Below, piece by piece: positions 1 to 12,900 of a stretch of 64,000 bases of DNA. Every line of letters begins with the position of its first letter. Within the stretch, counting starts at the first letter, position 1. Position numbers and translations under genes: made by a program. The notes beneath the pieces are model-generated. The model saw only the letters and a list, made by a program, of their open reading frames with translations. It made no database searches and was not told where the DNA came from. The stretch comes from Anisakis pegreffii (lineage: Eukaryota > Nematoda > Chromadorea > Rhabditida > Anisakidae), in contig JAPYMA010002647.1 of assembly GCA_035041965.1 (NCBI GenBank), positions 1 through 64,000 of the forward strand, given 5' to 3'.

Positions 1-3000
1 ATGCGCCAGTCTTGTATCTATGCTAGAGTCCAACACATAATCGAGTCCATATTAGGGGGAGTGATTTGGGAGGTGCACAAAATGAAAAAAATTTTCAATT
101 AGGTGGGATGGGTCATATCCATATCAAGTCCAAGTCCCTACCTCTGGATCCGGAGTTAAGCGGGTCATCACGTGCCGCATCCCTCCTTCACCCTACCGCA
201 TCAGTTAAAAAATGATTCAAAATATTGACAACAATGATGAATGTACAAAATGAATAAACAAATACATAATGAATGCATTTCTGACAATGGTTAACAACAA
301 ATACGATAATATTTTTGCAAATCATTTAATTTACAATACGAACGAATAAATGAGAATCAAAATGTAATGAGCCAATTCAGATTTCACGAAATTTGCATTC
401 TTCGATATGCAACTGTTTCAGATGAGATTTTTTCATTTCTGGGGGAACTGAATAGACGGTTCACAGAGAACAAATTGGAATATTATCAGAATATATGCAT
501 TAGTGCTATCCAGAGTACCTTTAAATGGGTAATAGAATTTTGTGGATATCGTAGAAAATGGTTGATAAATAGTGATCGTGATGGCTCAATAAATTTCTCT
601 GTATATGACAATACAAAAACAGTAATACATCACATTGAACAGTAATAACAATAATTCAAAATAACAACGGCTACATAGCATGTCTAATATAAACAACAAA
701 ATCAAAAAGCACTAAAACAATCACCCAATTAAGAAATAAGAGGTGCCGCAGGCAACTCGAAAATCGCATAACACAATTCCACAAACAATGATAATTTTCA
801 TATCACTGAATAATACATAACAATATCAGTGTCATACGATCAAATACCCATCATCGAGTTAATATAAACAAATTATGACTAACAAATAATCAACAACACA
901 TACAAACATAAAACGCACAAAAATTTACATATGAATGCATGAATGAAAGAATAAAACATGCATAAAATGTGGTCACTGACCACGACTCAATTTTATTTTG
1001 CAGCCCTATGTTCAAAATGAAATGAAAATAAATGATGAAAAATAAGGTTATGTTACTTATCATTTATTCTAATCCTAATGAAGTGAAAAGTGATCAAAAA
1101 ATAAAATCGAAACACTTAACCTGGCGCTTCCTTGCGCCTTGGGGTCGTATTTGATATTTATATGTTGATAGTTGTGTGTTGTTGTCGAATTAATATTAAA
1201 CATCGCTGTCGTTTTGGATACTGATGCTGTCTAATGGATTCGCACCTTGGTGTCGTATTGTAACTGTTGTCGATTGCTAATGAACACTGTTGTTGTCTAA
1301 CACCACGACCGTCATCTGGCCACCATCGTCGATCGTCGTGTCCGGATGTCCATTGAAGTGAATGTCAACACAGCCATTCTATCTAGAATTGAACAAAGGT
1401 AAAATGCTAACAAGATCATGTATCATTTCGACTAACTATTTGATAGCCTACATCAACACATCTGCCACTGAATATTCATGCGATACATCATAGTCACTGA
1501 ATATACGCTAGATTCACGTTAGATCGGAGAAAGTTAGCAATACTGATTGACAATAAAGTCATTCCAAACCACCAAATTACAAATTAAATCATCACAATTT
1601 GATCCAATTCCTCACCTTAGATTGAGATTACGGTAGCTTGTCACCAATGAATGTGACCAATGATCACCAAGTTCGCTGCCAACGACCATTACCGTAGTCT
1701 GTTCGCTCGCTCGCTTCATAACTACGCACGTCTGCAACAATATCAAAATGAATAATTCACAGCTTTCACCATATGCAGTTCAATACGATGCCTATTGATA
1801 ACACATTTCTCTTTGATAGATTATTCGCACAAGTTATTAACGTTCTATGCTAATATAGCGATGACGATGATTTCAAAAGATATCACTTACACTGTACCAA
1901 ATGTTAGCATATTTCAGCAATTAAACTAAATTCAAAGACTGGACCCAGATGACTCTTCCTACCTCCACTCTTTAGAATAACACGTCCCTTAATCTATGCA
2001 ATCATCGACCTATCAAACAATATATATTTTAATTTTATATCTTAACTTTATTATGTCTTCATCGATGATAATAGTCATGACAAATTGAAAGATCATTTGA
2101 ACTCGAAATATTTAAGGCGCAAAGTCGAATTGTACCACAAAATACATGAACCGACTAAAATCATGATACCATGATAAAACATTTATAAACATATATTACG
2201 CACCACCGCTCAACCGCACGAATCATACACGTGAGAAGTAAATGAATATATCAATATTACGAGTAAGGCAGTCACTTTGAGATGATCTGTGGCGATCAAT
2301 TGGTATGGTACCATTGATAGATCGACAGAATTCATCGAGTGCACATTTATGCTCAGATTAAGGAGATCAACAAAGCGTACACATATTATCATGCCATACT
2401 GCTAGCAAAAGAATTCCAATATCAATGAAAAAAGAAATGATATTTCCCAGTAATCATTCTCCATGATCTTAGAAGCTATTGCATTCCAGAATGCGAATGA
2501 AATTCTGGAGAACGCAAACAATACTAATCGGAGAGGATATTATCAATCGAGATTGTTATCAGATGTCCTTATTCACGAAACTTGGTGATTTGAATGATTG
2601 CATGGAGTTTCAGTTTAGGAAATAATATGATGCGGGCATGGATCGAAACTCTTAGATTGTTAAAGGAAAAATGGAATTCCATCGAAAATGGAAAATGGAT
2701 TTCATAAATCAAATGAATAACAAATGGAAGCAGTAAAACATTCATTGTAACTTAATTGAAAGCGATTTAAGCCATCAAAGTGGAGTTAGATGCACGAAAA
2801 ATCGATGGATGGGTAGGGTGCTTGATAACCTTATCAGTTGAAATAGCGTTGCAATGCCTAGTAAGAAAGAAAATACAGCGGGAATGTAGGAGAAAGTAGA
2901 CATGCAGAGGCTTCATTACTCTCGAGTGTCATGCCTCGGATGCGAGCGTGCGTAGGTGTGCACGTGCGTGTTTAAAGCATTGTAAGTATGGAACGTCGCT

Positions 3001-6000
3001 TTACGCTTTTTGATGTCATGCATTCACATGCCTATTGCAAAATTTCATTGTGTTGACAACATATCGGTGTAAAAAATTTATGATCAGCTGTTTGAAAGTG
3101 TATCATCAAAAAGAACAGTGGATTTGGAACTTATGCCTTTGTTGGAGACTAGAGCATTCTATTCTAAGTAATGATATTAGATTGTTTTTATGGGATACTA
3201 TTCATTGTTATCATCATCAGCTTGAATCAAGAAGAAACGCAAGTGAAAGCATGATTGATACAATTGAGACGCTCAATACATTTCTAAGCATTCGAATTGC
3301 TCTAGACATTCGAATCGCTTTCCAGCAATGAAGTACTTAGGGATAATTTCAACAAAACCGCTGAATGAATAATATAAATTATCTCAGCATGCATATATCG
3401 AGTGATCGACAAAATCCGAACAGCGAGCAAAACCCTCACATAACATGTATACTTTTCTGAAATTGGAGAATCTGATGACTGGTCTTGTTCGTTTTGTTTT
3501 TGATTTCACTGCAGGATGAGCTCACCACTCATGCAAGTAATCGCGTGAACATTAAAATCTTGAAAATTTGGAATGCATAATAATCATATGAAGAAACGTC
3601 TGTTGTTCGTACGTTACTTATATCTGCGTGCAGTCATTTTCTATCCAAACATCATAAACTCTCATCACTTTCGAAGTCAAAGTCGAGCGCGGTCATCTCC
3701 TAATTGTAAGGTTGGTGTCTCTTAAGACATGTAAAGGCCAACAATATCGCCTAATTAATTTGCTGCTTTTAACCGAATGGCTGGAGATCGCCTTGAATCA
3801 GAATGAATTCCTTAACATACCACACTGTTTTCCTTTAAATGTATCTGATGGTGCTTGTTCGTTTCTTTGAAATTCATCTGTTTGTTTGTGGCTAATTTAC
3901 ACAAAACAATAAAACAACTGCATTGATTCAAATGAGTAGTAGGAAACAATTGTTTTGAAATTGACTCCTTTGATATTTGTGGCTATGAAATTATTGATGT
4001 AATGAGGGAATTATTAACCATAACAACTTTAATTGATGATTAAATTGAGCAAAATAATAAGTGGCATTCAACCAGTTGTGTTGACGAGTGTTTGGCTTTA
4101 AAAAAAAAAACAAGCCAAAAACAATAAACAACAACATATTATTGTTATTTGTTTGGTGAGAAAATGCTAATTGTAAAAGCATTTTGGGTGGAGCGAAGAG
4201 GTAGGTGATCATTAGCATCATGAAAGGACACAAATATGCTTGATAGCAATAGCAATCAAATCGCATATTTTCGACTTATTTCAACTGCACGCATTGTGGT
4301 AATAATTTCTTCAGTAATGATCAATTGGAGTGTACATTTCACCTGAATATTTTCACTCTTTTAAATTTATCACCATCTACATTCGAACTTTTCCTGGGAT
4401 GAATTCAAGTGCTCCAAACATTATCATTACTATCATAACCACGATCATTTGTTCTGCACGAATGTTTTTTTGTGCCTTTTTGCATCGCCCAAATATATTA
4501 CCATTCTACTTGTCATCACTCCTCATGTTATCATGATGAACTGCTCCAGTCCACTTGACGCTTGTATGTTCCATATGAAACCAATTCAATACAGTTCAAA
4601 ACCAGTTCAATACCATGAAATTCATACATAAAATTAACGACCGTTTTTAACTTGATTGTTGTTAGAAGATGAACGAATTTTTGACAGCTAAACTGTAGCA
4701 CGATGTTCTTTGTGCGTTTAAGAGAACATTTAACATTTCTAATTGTTTGTGTCAGTTCCGAGACGATAACCTTCTCCGATGAGAAGAAGAAAACGTGAAC
4801 GCACCACATATAATGTACTCGAATATTAATCAAAAAAAAACCCAAAAATGATTGTCCGTGACTAATTAATATTGTTTTAAAAAAAGCGTCAAGAATAAAC
4901 GGCTATTTTGTCAGTCTGAATGGTAAGCAGTGCACATGGAAAATGCTTGAGTTATTGCAGTTTGTAGCATTCATGTGACTCTTGTTATTTTCTTTTCAAA
5001 AATCTCACCTCTTAAAATACCAACACAAGAAGACTCGTTTCAATTACGCTCGTAGACACTGAGCGATTTTGTTCGTTCGGTTTTCATCAGTTCGATAAAT
5101 TACGATCAATCAGACGATTATTTTGAATAGCACATTCTTCTTGGCGAATACATTGTAACATAGAGATTCCATTGCAGATTGCAATAGTTATTCGGTTAAA
5201 AAAATACGCTAGTGCGCTCGTTAGCAATTGCACGGTAATTTTTCTCAGGTGCAGTTGGTTTTGTTTCGAGATGATTGAGTTATTAGCGAGAGTGGTGAAT
5301 GAACCCAATGATAAAAATTGCGAAAGTAGTCAGCAATTGAGAAATGTTATTTCAACGTGTCAAACAAGTTGTTTTTGTTTTTGACAAAAGTCTGAATAAA
5401 AAATTTCATTCATTTGATCAATTATTTGCATGGTTGAACTTCGACTTGAAAAAGTCGCGTTTCATTACGCAGTAACGGATAACTGAAACCTAGGAAGATA
5501 TTTTTAATCAGTGCACTAGAAAATTCTTATCAAATACGAGTATTCTTTCCAATTGGAACGATAAATAATTGTTTACCGTCACGAAACCCAACTGTCACCT
5601 GTACAATGTGTCAGTCTGTCAATCAATTTTCTTGTGAATTTTTTCACAAAATTTTTCAAATCCTCAACTAACGCGTTCCTTTAAAGCGATGAGTCAACTA
5701 ATCGTAAGTTTTTCATGTGATAGCCGAAAGTGACGAGTCCAATCTGTCAAAACGAGTTTCATTTGTTAAATATCATTTTTGGCAAATTTCTCTCGCTCGA
5801 ACGCAATAACCTTTTTTTTTGAAAGTGAAATTTGTTAATACTTCTCATCAAACCATTTATTAAATACCATCCTTAGAAGTTCTCATTGCTCAATATGATG
5901 AATTCAGCGAAAGGGTGAAAATGAAGCAACCGACGAACAATTGGAGTACATCATCACATCAGGAAAACAGCAAACCAATGAAATATAGCAGTAATAACAC

Positions 6001-7426
6001 ATGAATTCTTCTAATAGTGGTGAATGAGCTGTATAGCTCAGTGAACCTTACTCAAAAAATGATTCAAGTATGAAATCAAAAGGATGAATGTAATTTCTCA
6101 GAAAGTGATCTTAAATCGGAGTATTTTCTAGATGAATTTTTTCACTTCGCTTAGTACCGCATCCGGTTTCATTTCACTTGGATCGTTTCAGTTTTGTAGG
6201 CATTTTTCGTTGTTGATGTTGTTGTTATTGCTGCTGCTGTTGTTGTTGTTGATGACTTTGATCGTTTAGGTGATCGTATTATGAATCGTGTGGCCGCCGA
6301 CACGTAGGTACTCCGTTCGTTCTTTTCCTTACAATCAGGAATGTTTCGCTTTTGCAGTTTTCTCTCAAATTTCTGAGTAGTTGTCCTTGAGAAGACTTTT
6401 CAGTAACTAAAGTCGTCAGCAACCAATTCTTCATTCTATATCATTTGTCACTGACATCGAATGATCACACGGACAACTGAAAAAAAATGCAACGCGCTGA
6501 TTTTCAGACGTAAAGTATCGCAAATGTTAACAACAACTACTATCATTGTCAATACCAGCTTTTTTGTGAACGTCTTGAGTGTTTGACACACCTTTTCTTA
6601 TGGCTAACTTCTGATGATGAACGCAACTGTTTTCATTCTCATCAACAAATGGACATGCCTAATGTTAGCGTCTGCATGCAATCTTCCGAATTTCCACAAA
6701 ATGCTACCAGCTCTACGAATCTGCGGCTTCTAGCAGTTGGCATTCGCGCATAGGGAGAATTAGGTATTATGGATGTTCGTTGTACTTCAGGTTGACGCGT
6801 GAACTTTCGCGTTCAATTGATCGTAAACATGTTGTTACTCGGCAATAAACTATCAATCGCCAGACTATTTCATTCACCGGGAATTCATAAATCTTCTATC
6901 ATTACATTAAAATGATCATTAGATCGTCGTTAATTCAAGAAGTAATTTTGTTTGGAACGTGCACTGGCTGTGATTTGCAATTTGTTTTCTTTTCTTGGTG
7001 CGCACGCATGAGTCATTATGGATTATAGAATTGCGAATCGGTACCATTTAGCAGAACTTTGAGTATTTGAATTTTGTTTTTTGGTGTCTCTCTGTAATTC
7101 AATTCCACAATTGAAAAGAGAAACGTCTGGAATGGGATACTTCACTGAGAAACTGGTTTTATTGTGGTATAATATCATACCAAAAACTTCACTGAGAGTA
7201 CTGTTGTTATATTTTCAATGATGAATAATGAAGCAAAATTGCATCAGCTTCGAACAGATTCTGAACTCTGCCTGACGATAGTTGTGTTTTTATGATGGCG
7301 ATATAAAATGAAGTAGATGTCTTTTGCAACGATATGGTCATGTGCACTAATTGTAAGCTTCGAACGGGACGACTTCATGAGTGCATTCACAGTATGTCCT
7401 CATATATTTCAGGGAATGTGCAACTT

Positions 7427-7452
7427 GGGGAGGGGGGTGGGGAAGAGGAGGG
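7427..7452 (+). other. G-quadruplex-type tract
   Basis: Four guanine runs of 4, 6, 4 and 3 residues are separated by loops of 1, 1 and 7 nt, which meets the usual G-quadruplex rule. The purine-rich strand continues to about 7,515. No gene is assigned nearby, so any role is open. Confidence 0.6.
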
Positions 7453-9089
7453 ATGAAAAAAATTTGGATGGTGTGGGGAGAGCTGAGAAGGGAATATGCA
7501 GCCCCGCGAGGGGAATATGGTGATCGAGAAGGAAGTTCGAGGAAGAATATTAAATTGAGATGTGGTTTGTGTTCGGGGTTAGGCGACATTCTCGTGCAGT
7601 TATCAGTATGCAGTGATAAATTGATACATAACTCAATGTTTTAGGAAGATTTAATTTGCGTGTTTGATTTAGCGCATGGAATGAGGTTGGCAGAGGGTGG
7701 AAATGAAGATTGTTGAACGATGAAATGATGATTATGAATTAAGTGAATGTGTGAATATTGTTACTGATTGCAAAAATTATTAGTGTGCACGTTCATCGTT
7801 TTTGATAAGTGATGTTAGACGATCGCATCAGCATTCATATTAATGTTACAACAAATTTTTATTGTGAATTTATTCGTTGTGCATTGTTTGACGTTGAGCA
7901 TTAGTTCATGTTATAAAGTACCTAATCAACCATGACTCCAAAATCTCGTCTTATCATCATCAGTAAAACAAATTGGTAATAACGCTAATTACTGTCAGCA
8001 TTGTCGCTGTTATTCATATTATTGACATGATCGACGTTTTTCTGTTTTATTGTCATTGCTTTCTTATCATTTCAATATTAGAATTGACAAAATGATGACG
8101 ATTATTATCACTGTTCTCGTTGGTATACCTACCGATGTGACGTACAGAAGTTATCATTGTCATTCGTACAAATAATTTTTGTATGTCTGCCATTGTATCA
8201 CTCAAGAATTTGCATGATGAAAGTGAAATGAATGGAACATTTTTTTTTGCATTTATTTGCTCTATTCGAACGAGAATTTGAAGTTGATCCAAAACGCTAG
8301 TACTAGTTGACTGATGAAACCAAAGACGACAATGATGAATGAATATGTCAATGAGACGTTCGACAATATGCTTTATTGCTGGTCTTTTAAAGTTGTTTTA
8401 TTTTTGATCACTGAACTTGTGATACAATATTGCAAGGCTAGTCTCATCATGAATACGTACGTACGTCTGTTTTCCTTCCAATTAATAGTACTGATGCACA
8501 GACGAATGCTGAACAAAGAGAAAATTACCCTTTCAAACGGTCACTGTCGATTCAACCACGTTACACAAGCTTTCATCACACACAATGCTTCACTAAACGT
8601 TTTGTCGAGATGCATTTTGATAGAGCGAACAATTCTCATCTCATCGCAATAAGTTTTTCTTCACCAAATTATGCAAGATCGCCGTTTGCTCGCATATTCA
8701 CTTATTTGCATCTTTCGATGGCCACTTGAAATTCAATAAATCCAAAACTTGTGGCAGTACACAACGTGCAATAGCTATCGCGCTTATGCAACTGAATCTT
8801 ACCAGTTTGATAATCCGAACTGCTCGCGTTCAAATGCTTTGAATTGAAATTTTTCCTCCATTATTGCGCCATATCATTTTTGAATGATATTTCCATTATA
8901 ACTCAGTGAAGTTGAAGTCGTGCAATTACTGAAGCGATCAAAAACTGAGAAGTTTAAAGAGATGTTTCGTTGCTTTTGTCCGTCTGTCACTGAACTTCAC
9001 TCCGGCAACAAATTGCAGAAGCGAACTGAAATCGAGAGACATCGTTCGTAAGAAAAAAACTGTAAAGCAACAGTTCAACGCTCCAAGCA

Positions 9090-9116
9090 GCCAAAACTGT
9101 TTACACCTTCACATAA
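9090..9116 (+). repeat. 27-bp direct repeat, copy 1
   Basis: This 27-bp block recurs at 9,361-9,387 with a single mismatch, 271 bp downstream. Flanking sequence is not clearly shared. The second copy lies inside a 106-codon open frame (9,315-9,635) that I do not regard as a gene. Confidence 0.6.
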
Positions 9117-9360
9117 CCCTTCTGACTGAGAATTTCATGTTGAAATAATGACGGAAATTTTCAATGAAGATTTTTGATTGGTTGAAGAACAATGCAAAAA
9201 ACCAGAAAATCATGAAGCGTATATAAACGATTGAATTCTAATGTTACTTTCATTGTACCTCGTTTCACTTTCGTCACATCCCTTTTGTATTCGTTGGTGA
9301 ATGTTACCTAACCAGTGCCAAGAAATTCGTTTTGGATTCATACAGTTCGTAATGTTAAGT

Positions 9361-9387
9361 GCCAAAACTGTTTTCACCTTCACATAA
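9361..9387 (+). repeat. 27-bp direct repeat, copy 2
   Basis: Second copy of the 27-bp block at 9,090-9,116, with one substitution. It lies about 570 bp upstream of the tyrosinase start codon. Confidence 0.6.
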
Positions 9388-9942
9388 GTTGGTTGGCAAT
9401 GAGCTCAGCGATTGCCTCGCTTGAATCTTTTGACTGCAAAGATTACCGTCGTTCACGAAAGTGGATGACTATTTTGAAACCGGATGACCTTCAATTTGAC
9501 GCAGCAATTGCTAGTGCTTCTTATGCTATTTTAAAGTGGATATATTCTGTCACGATCAGTGGCCATGACATACTTGTAAATGTGGTCACTCTTACGCATA
9601 TTTTCTTCAATCAAAACATTTTGTATTCAAAATAATAATGATATTTTCTTCAGAAAAATATTTTCAGTCAAAATATCGAGAACACTTTATGGTAAAGTTT
9701 CATGGAGATTAAGCTAAAGCTAGTAACCATCAGTTGATCACTTCAATCTGTTTCAATCACTTTTCCAGTTTCTTATACAAACTGCCTTCGTGTAGAGTTC
9801 ATGTTAACTGAATCAGAGAATGAAGTTTTTATAGCAATTATACTAATTCGTAGAGCTTACCCGCTTCAAGCTTTACCGTGACACTATCGGCATGTTTCAA
9901 CAGCCAAATCATTAACGCAGATGATCAAATTGCAGTTTTTGC

Positions 9943-9944
9943 AG
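9943..9944 (+). promoter_or_regulatory. Putative trans-splice acceptor of the tyrosinase gene
   Basis: A TTTTTGCAG ends here, 8 nt before the ATG at 9,953. The distance and pyrimidine tract are typical of nematode spliced-leader acceptors. It also supports the 9,953 start, which opens directly into a signal peptide. Confidence 0.5.
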
Positions 9945-9952
9945 TTATCATA

Positions 9953-12900
9953 ATGCTGTCAATATGCACTGGAATTGTTCTGTTAACAATCGCAGAAATT
10001 GGCTCAGGGCAAATGATGATGCCCATCGACTGTAGCCAAGCACCATTAGGTGTGTCCTTCCATTTTGTTGAACCAATTGCATATTTGTCTATGAGCCTAA
10101 TCTCCAACAAATGTAGATCTTTTGATAAAACTGCATCCACAACTGTATGAAAATCGCATGTTATGGGTAAAAACTGTTTCGAGAAACAACAAAAAAAAAG
10201 CATTCTGAGAGTTATGAATGTTTCTGTCCGACACAGTAGTCACAATGAATCGGAAGATATTGCAAAATGTGAATGCGTGAATTAAGGATTCCAACAACTC
10301 TGCTATCAATTACAAGCAATGGATAGGATGTCAAGGCAGCGTTGGATAGTCAATCAGCAAGCGGAACAGCAACAACGTCTACTGCAGGCCCCACTAGTTC
10401 CCGGTGAGCAATGGTTATCGCCAGCCACACCTCAGCGAAGCTTTCAGCCAAGCGCATTCGATTGTTTGGACCTTCAGTGCTTATGTCCATATTTCCAAGT
10501 TAGCCGATACTCTGCTCTCTTAGTGATTCTAATGATAATAGCACTCCGCTCGTCATTATCATCAACGAATTTCTTGATCAGTGTCAACTGATTCATTCAA
10601 TTCAAATCGACATCATAACGGCTGGTGCTTGTGAAGTCGGAATTATGATAGCCAAAAAAGTTCAAGAAACCAGGAATCAAGTTCAACTTCGAAATTGCAA
10701 ATGATTCAGATGATTTTTTGTCTCATCTGCGTTGAGCGAAGCATTCGGCTCACTATCAGTAACCTTTCCGCTCTTCAGCAATTGAAGATTTCCGCAACAA
10801 CAAGTGATAAGTTGTAAAAATAACGAAAGAGCACAAATTAATTTCCAAAAATTGAAGTGAACGTTAAGCAATTAGTCGAATATTCGTAATGAAATAATGA
10901 GTAAATTCGCGCTTATGCGCTGACATACGGGATGTATTCGCAGAAAACTTTCAATGAATGTGCTCAGACAGAGCGGCATCGAAATGATCTATCTGATTGT
11001 TATGCTGCGATAAATTCAGAACATCAGTTTGCACCGCAAGAACAATATTTGCTAGTTAGTTGAGTTGTCGTTGATCGTTCGTCCACCTAATTAAGTTGTA
11101 AAAAGCGATGTAATTAATAGAACAAGTTTTACTTTGAACAAGTTTACGTATAATTTAACATGATCACAACATTTTCTTATTTAAACATCGTCACATATTC
11201 GTTCGTGTGCCTGAGGATAGACTGTAATTGTTTACAAGCACTTCTAAAGGCGATGTTTCATATCGCATGTTTCGTCATCTCTCAACAAAATGATAGTAGT
11301 AACACATCGCAAGTGTCATTCTTGGAGCAATTACTAATGTATTTGCCCTCACCGATGCGATCAGTAAAGATCAAAAAAATGGCCATTGAACGCTCCTTAC
11401 ATCTGAATACGCAATCGCCAAAAAGGACAAAAAATCGCAAAGAATCTATTCAATCACGAAATATTTATCTATTTATAGTTTTAACACCTTCGATAATCAG
11501 AATTATCAAGTTAATTGCCATTCAAGAGATTTAATTCTTATTTGTCACTGTTTTGATTGTTTCACGAACAGATGTTGTCTCAACAACAGTTACCAATGTC
11601 AAAGTTGACTTCAGAAGCATTGCTTGATTTAGGGACAAGTGACAAATGGCGAATGTCAGCTGCCGTCAGGATATCCGTTGAGGATAGCAGTTCGTAAAGA
11701 GATACGTCAACTGAGTGACGATGAACGTCAACGATACAATCAAGCCATTCGACAGCTCAAGCAAAATGGTCAATACGATGAGTTTGCGTCGATACATCGA
11801 GACGTTAGCTGAATATTATTCGTGTTGATTCTGTTCCCTTTTCAATGCTTTCAATGAGTGTAGCAAACAACTTGTACTGTGCTCAAATAATGTGCATATT
11901 CTCAATTGCGATGTCGCTATTGGTGCGCAGACCACTGATATCGTAACATCGAGATTTGAATCAAAAGAACAGCCAAGTTAAAACATTGAAAAAAGTTCCG
12001 CACACCACTGATATGATCGGCTCATATTCTCACTTTTCATTATGCTACCCGCTATTTTCTATTTAAGGTCGCCGAAGCAAGTGGTGCTCATTCAGGACCT
12101 GGATTTCTTCCGTGGCATAGAGAATTCTTGAAAAGGTTAATCAGAAATGATTGTTTCTCTCAAGCTCTCAAGGCTACACTTATAACGACCATTCAGTAAT
12201 TACTGGCTATCTTTCAGCTGAATGCCTGCCTAAGCAAAATCTGTTGATGATTAATTTTTGATGATGTAGAGTGGTTCGTGCTTATTCAAACAGCGCAATA
12301 CATGTAACAGTCTAGAACTCATGATATCACATTACACCATTACATCAGCGAGTGAATGCATTCGGAATGTTTTGCATCAACAGCTCAGAGCGCGTCAATC
12401 AACTTAATTCAATCAAATCGAAAGTACTTTGGACTGTCTACAAAATTTGTTCTTCTTTTCGCGCAAGAAAACGATGTCATTAAGGGGAACGTTCAGGAAC
12501 GAGACAGACTTTAGTCGAGGTGTTGATCCATGATCATACAGTGAATGCATTGATGAAATACAGTCACTCCTTAAATGTAGCTGAATCATTTGAAACACGA
12601 GTGAATAAGTCATGGCTTCACAGTTTCAAGTCCAGTTGTGTTGTCAAATTTTGGTTACGATTTGGTTACGGAAAGTAAATTGCTTTAATGATCATCGTGT
12701 GAATTGTATACTGTATGGTTGTTTTATTACGATCATGATCATCACTGTAAATTACCAAACAGTATGAACTCGATGAATAATCAATCAATCGCTTAAAATG
12801 CTCAGTGGATGCGTTGCTATTGCAGAGTAGAAATAGCGATTCGTATGATTGATCCATCACTCGCAATCCCATATTGGGATTCAGTACTGGATAGCTACCT

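Larger units (their letters stand above)
1..9952. other. Intergenic, no gene recognised
   Basis: I found no run of exons that can be joined in phase and no recognisable domain. Open frames of up to about 112 codons occur (367-645 +, 4,531-4,845 -, 8,314-8,652 +, 9,315-9,635 +), but none has convincing composition, splice context or homology I can name. A patch at 1,120-1,400 is GC-richer than its surroundings and has a good minus-strand acceptor near 1,390, so it may be an exon of a gene running out of the window. Other contents are a G-rich tract at 7,427-7,452, a CAA/CAG-type microsatellite near 6,205-6,255 and a 27-bp direct repeat at 9,090 and 9,361. Confidence 0.6.

Noticed and set aside
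7347..7589. Pro-rich minus-strand frame
   Set aside because: It is the complement of the G-rich low-complexity tract.
8314..8652. 112-codon plus-strand frame
   Set aside because: No recognisable domain, no good acceptor before the ATG and AT-skewed composition; considered chance.
10319..10591. ATG at 10,319 as the tyrosinase start
   Set aside because: It lies inside exon 2. The frame continues upstream to an acceptor at 10,286 and joins in phase to exon 1 with a signal peptide and the family's IDCSQAP motif.
11160..11534. 124-codon plus-strand frame
   Set aside because: It lies within tyrosinase intron 2, has AT-driven composition, and does not splice into the model; no domain seen.
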